Below, one piece after another: positions 63,275-64,000 of a stretch of 64,000 nt of DNA. The position numbers were made by a program, and so were the translations under genes. The stretch covers positions 24,497,067-24,561,066 of the forward strand of contig NC_088809.1 of the NCBI RefSeq assembly GCF_011386835.1, given 5' to 3'. The notes beneath the pieces were generated by a model. It was not told the origin of the DNA. It was given only the letters and a program-made list of their open reading frames with translations, and made no database searches. The stretch's first letter is position 1. Each line of letters starts with the position of its first letter. The stretch comes from Chrysemys picta bellii (Eukaryota; Chordata; Testudines; Emydidae).

Positions 63275-64000
63275 CCCCTGAACAGGGAAGCACAGAAAAC
63301 ATCTGCCTTCATTACTGCTTTGGTCCTTTTTGGGTTTAAAGTATCAGCTTTTGGGTTAATTAATGCAGGAGCCACACTTCAGAGGCTCCTTAATAAAGTG
63401 TTATCCAGGTTACAAGACTGTGCTCAGGCTTATATCAGTGACATTGCAAACACCAGCCATCCCTGGACAGCTCGTAAGAGCTACTTGGGAACTGTGCTGA
63501 AGAGTCTCACAGTAGAAATGTCAGAGTGTAAGATGGTGCAAAAGGGCCAAAGTCCCTTATCTAGGTCATTGGGTTGGAGGGGCTAGATTTGCCCAGAGCC
63601 ATTGAAAGTTGAATCCTCTGTTAACTGGCTTGTAAAAGCAAGTTTAGTCTGTTATAGGCTCAGCAAACGATTACCGTTGGTTTGTGAAAGGTTTCAGCAA
63701 CAGTGCATCTGCAATGACGCCTCTGCAAAAGGACACTGCCTGGCCAAATGATTTGGGCTTCCGCCTGTGAGAAGAGCTTTGGTGAAGTAAAAAATTCTGT
63801 CAGAGAAGCTGGTTGTGGCCAGTCCAGACTTTGGCAAGGTATTTGGCCTGTGCACTGGTGCATCCAACACAAGCCTAGGAGTCATCTAATGCAAGCAGGT
63901 GGAGATTTCTATTGCTTAAGTAAAAACCTGACCCCACTGAACAGAATGACCCTGTCATAGAAAGAGAGTGTTCTGCAATTGTGTGGCCCATCAAGGATTC
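63275..64000 (+). pseudogene. Ty3/gypsy element C: RT and RNase H continuation
   Basis: Continues the frame of 55950-56798: LNREAQKTSAFIT, then LFGFKVSAFGLINAGATLQR and LLNKVLSRLQDCAQAYISDI. The active-site YxDD is YISD, so a catalytic Asp position has changed to Ser. After a stop near 63585 the RNase H region is readable with frameshifts: PDFGKVFGLCTGASNTSLG near 63820-63880 and LSKNLTPLNR near 63918-63950. The usual TDAS Asp is Gly here. The element runs off the window end. Inactive. Confidence 0.88.

Overview
The window is vertebrate nuclear DNA, most likely from a hidden-necked (cryptodiran) turtle. The evidence is two tRNA-derived SINEs with the layout of the turtle Cry I / tortoise pol III family (21893-22068 minus, 25190-25365 plus), many CR1 LINE fragments ending in the reptile-type tail ATTCTATGAT, turtle-type LTRs, and hAT, Tigger-like and PIF/Harbinger elements. 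Assignment to Cryptodira rests on knowledge of the SINE family, not on a database search. I found no exon of a host gene; nearly every readable protein segment belongs to a transposable element.

Layout. 1-5140: a decayed chromodomain piece of a Ty3/gypsy element, then one old CR1 split by a MITE (with a second hAT MITE nested in it), by an LTR-like insert carrying a 49-bp tandem repeat, and by a younger CR1. 5665-16185: a minisatellite cluster. Its main 30-33-bp array (about 56 units) is cut into three pieces by a solo LTR (7644-8829, with another LTR inside) and by a gypsy element (9710-15056, minus strand, itself hit by an LTR-like piece and a hAT MITE). 16373-22812: CR1 copies, one split by a Tigger-like transposon that contains a solo LTR. 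22814-32083: mostly non-repetitive DNA with MITEs, a solo LTR, a 43-bp minisatellite and an old CR1. 32084-39337: one gypsy element (plus strand, LTRs at both ends) filled with CR1s, a MITE and a 41-bp retroposed snippet. 40102-41729: a hAT MITE containing an LTR that contains two palindromic SINE-like elements. 41769-45404 and 47278-50682: two PIF/Harbinger transposons, each with a Myb/SANT-like gene on plus and a DDE transposase on minus. 52077-53313: an LTR. 55565-64000: a gypsy gag-pol interrupted in its reverse transcriptase by a class I endogenous retrovirus body (minus strand).

How the parts relate. The Harbinger transposase and its Myb-like partner are the two proteins known to be needed together for Harbinger mobility; here both copies are damaged. 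CR1 is the usual source of reverse transcriptase for turtle Cry I SINEs and may have mobilised the palindromic SINE-like family, whose copies are flanked by 8-14-bp target duplications. The retroviral and gypsy genes are all broken.

Most notable observations: a perfect 172-bp palindrome with no spacer (41239-41410) inside a SINE-like copy; a conserved antisense reading frame in the Myb intron of both Harbingers whose differences fall mainly at third codon positions; and a provirus whose two flanking LTR-like ends are unlike each other although removing the whole block restores the gypsy reading frame and leaves a CCCC repeat on each side.
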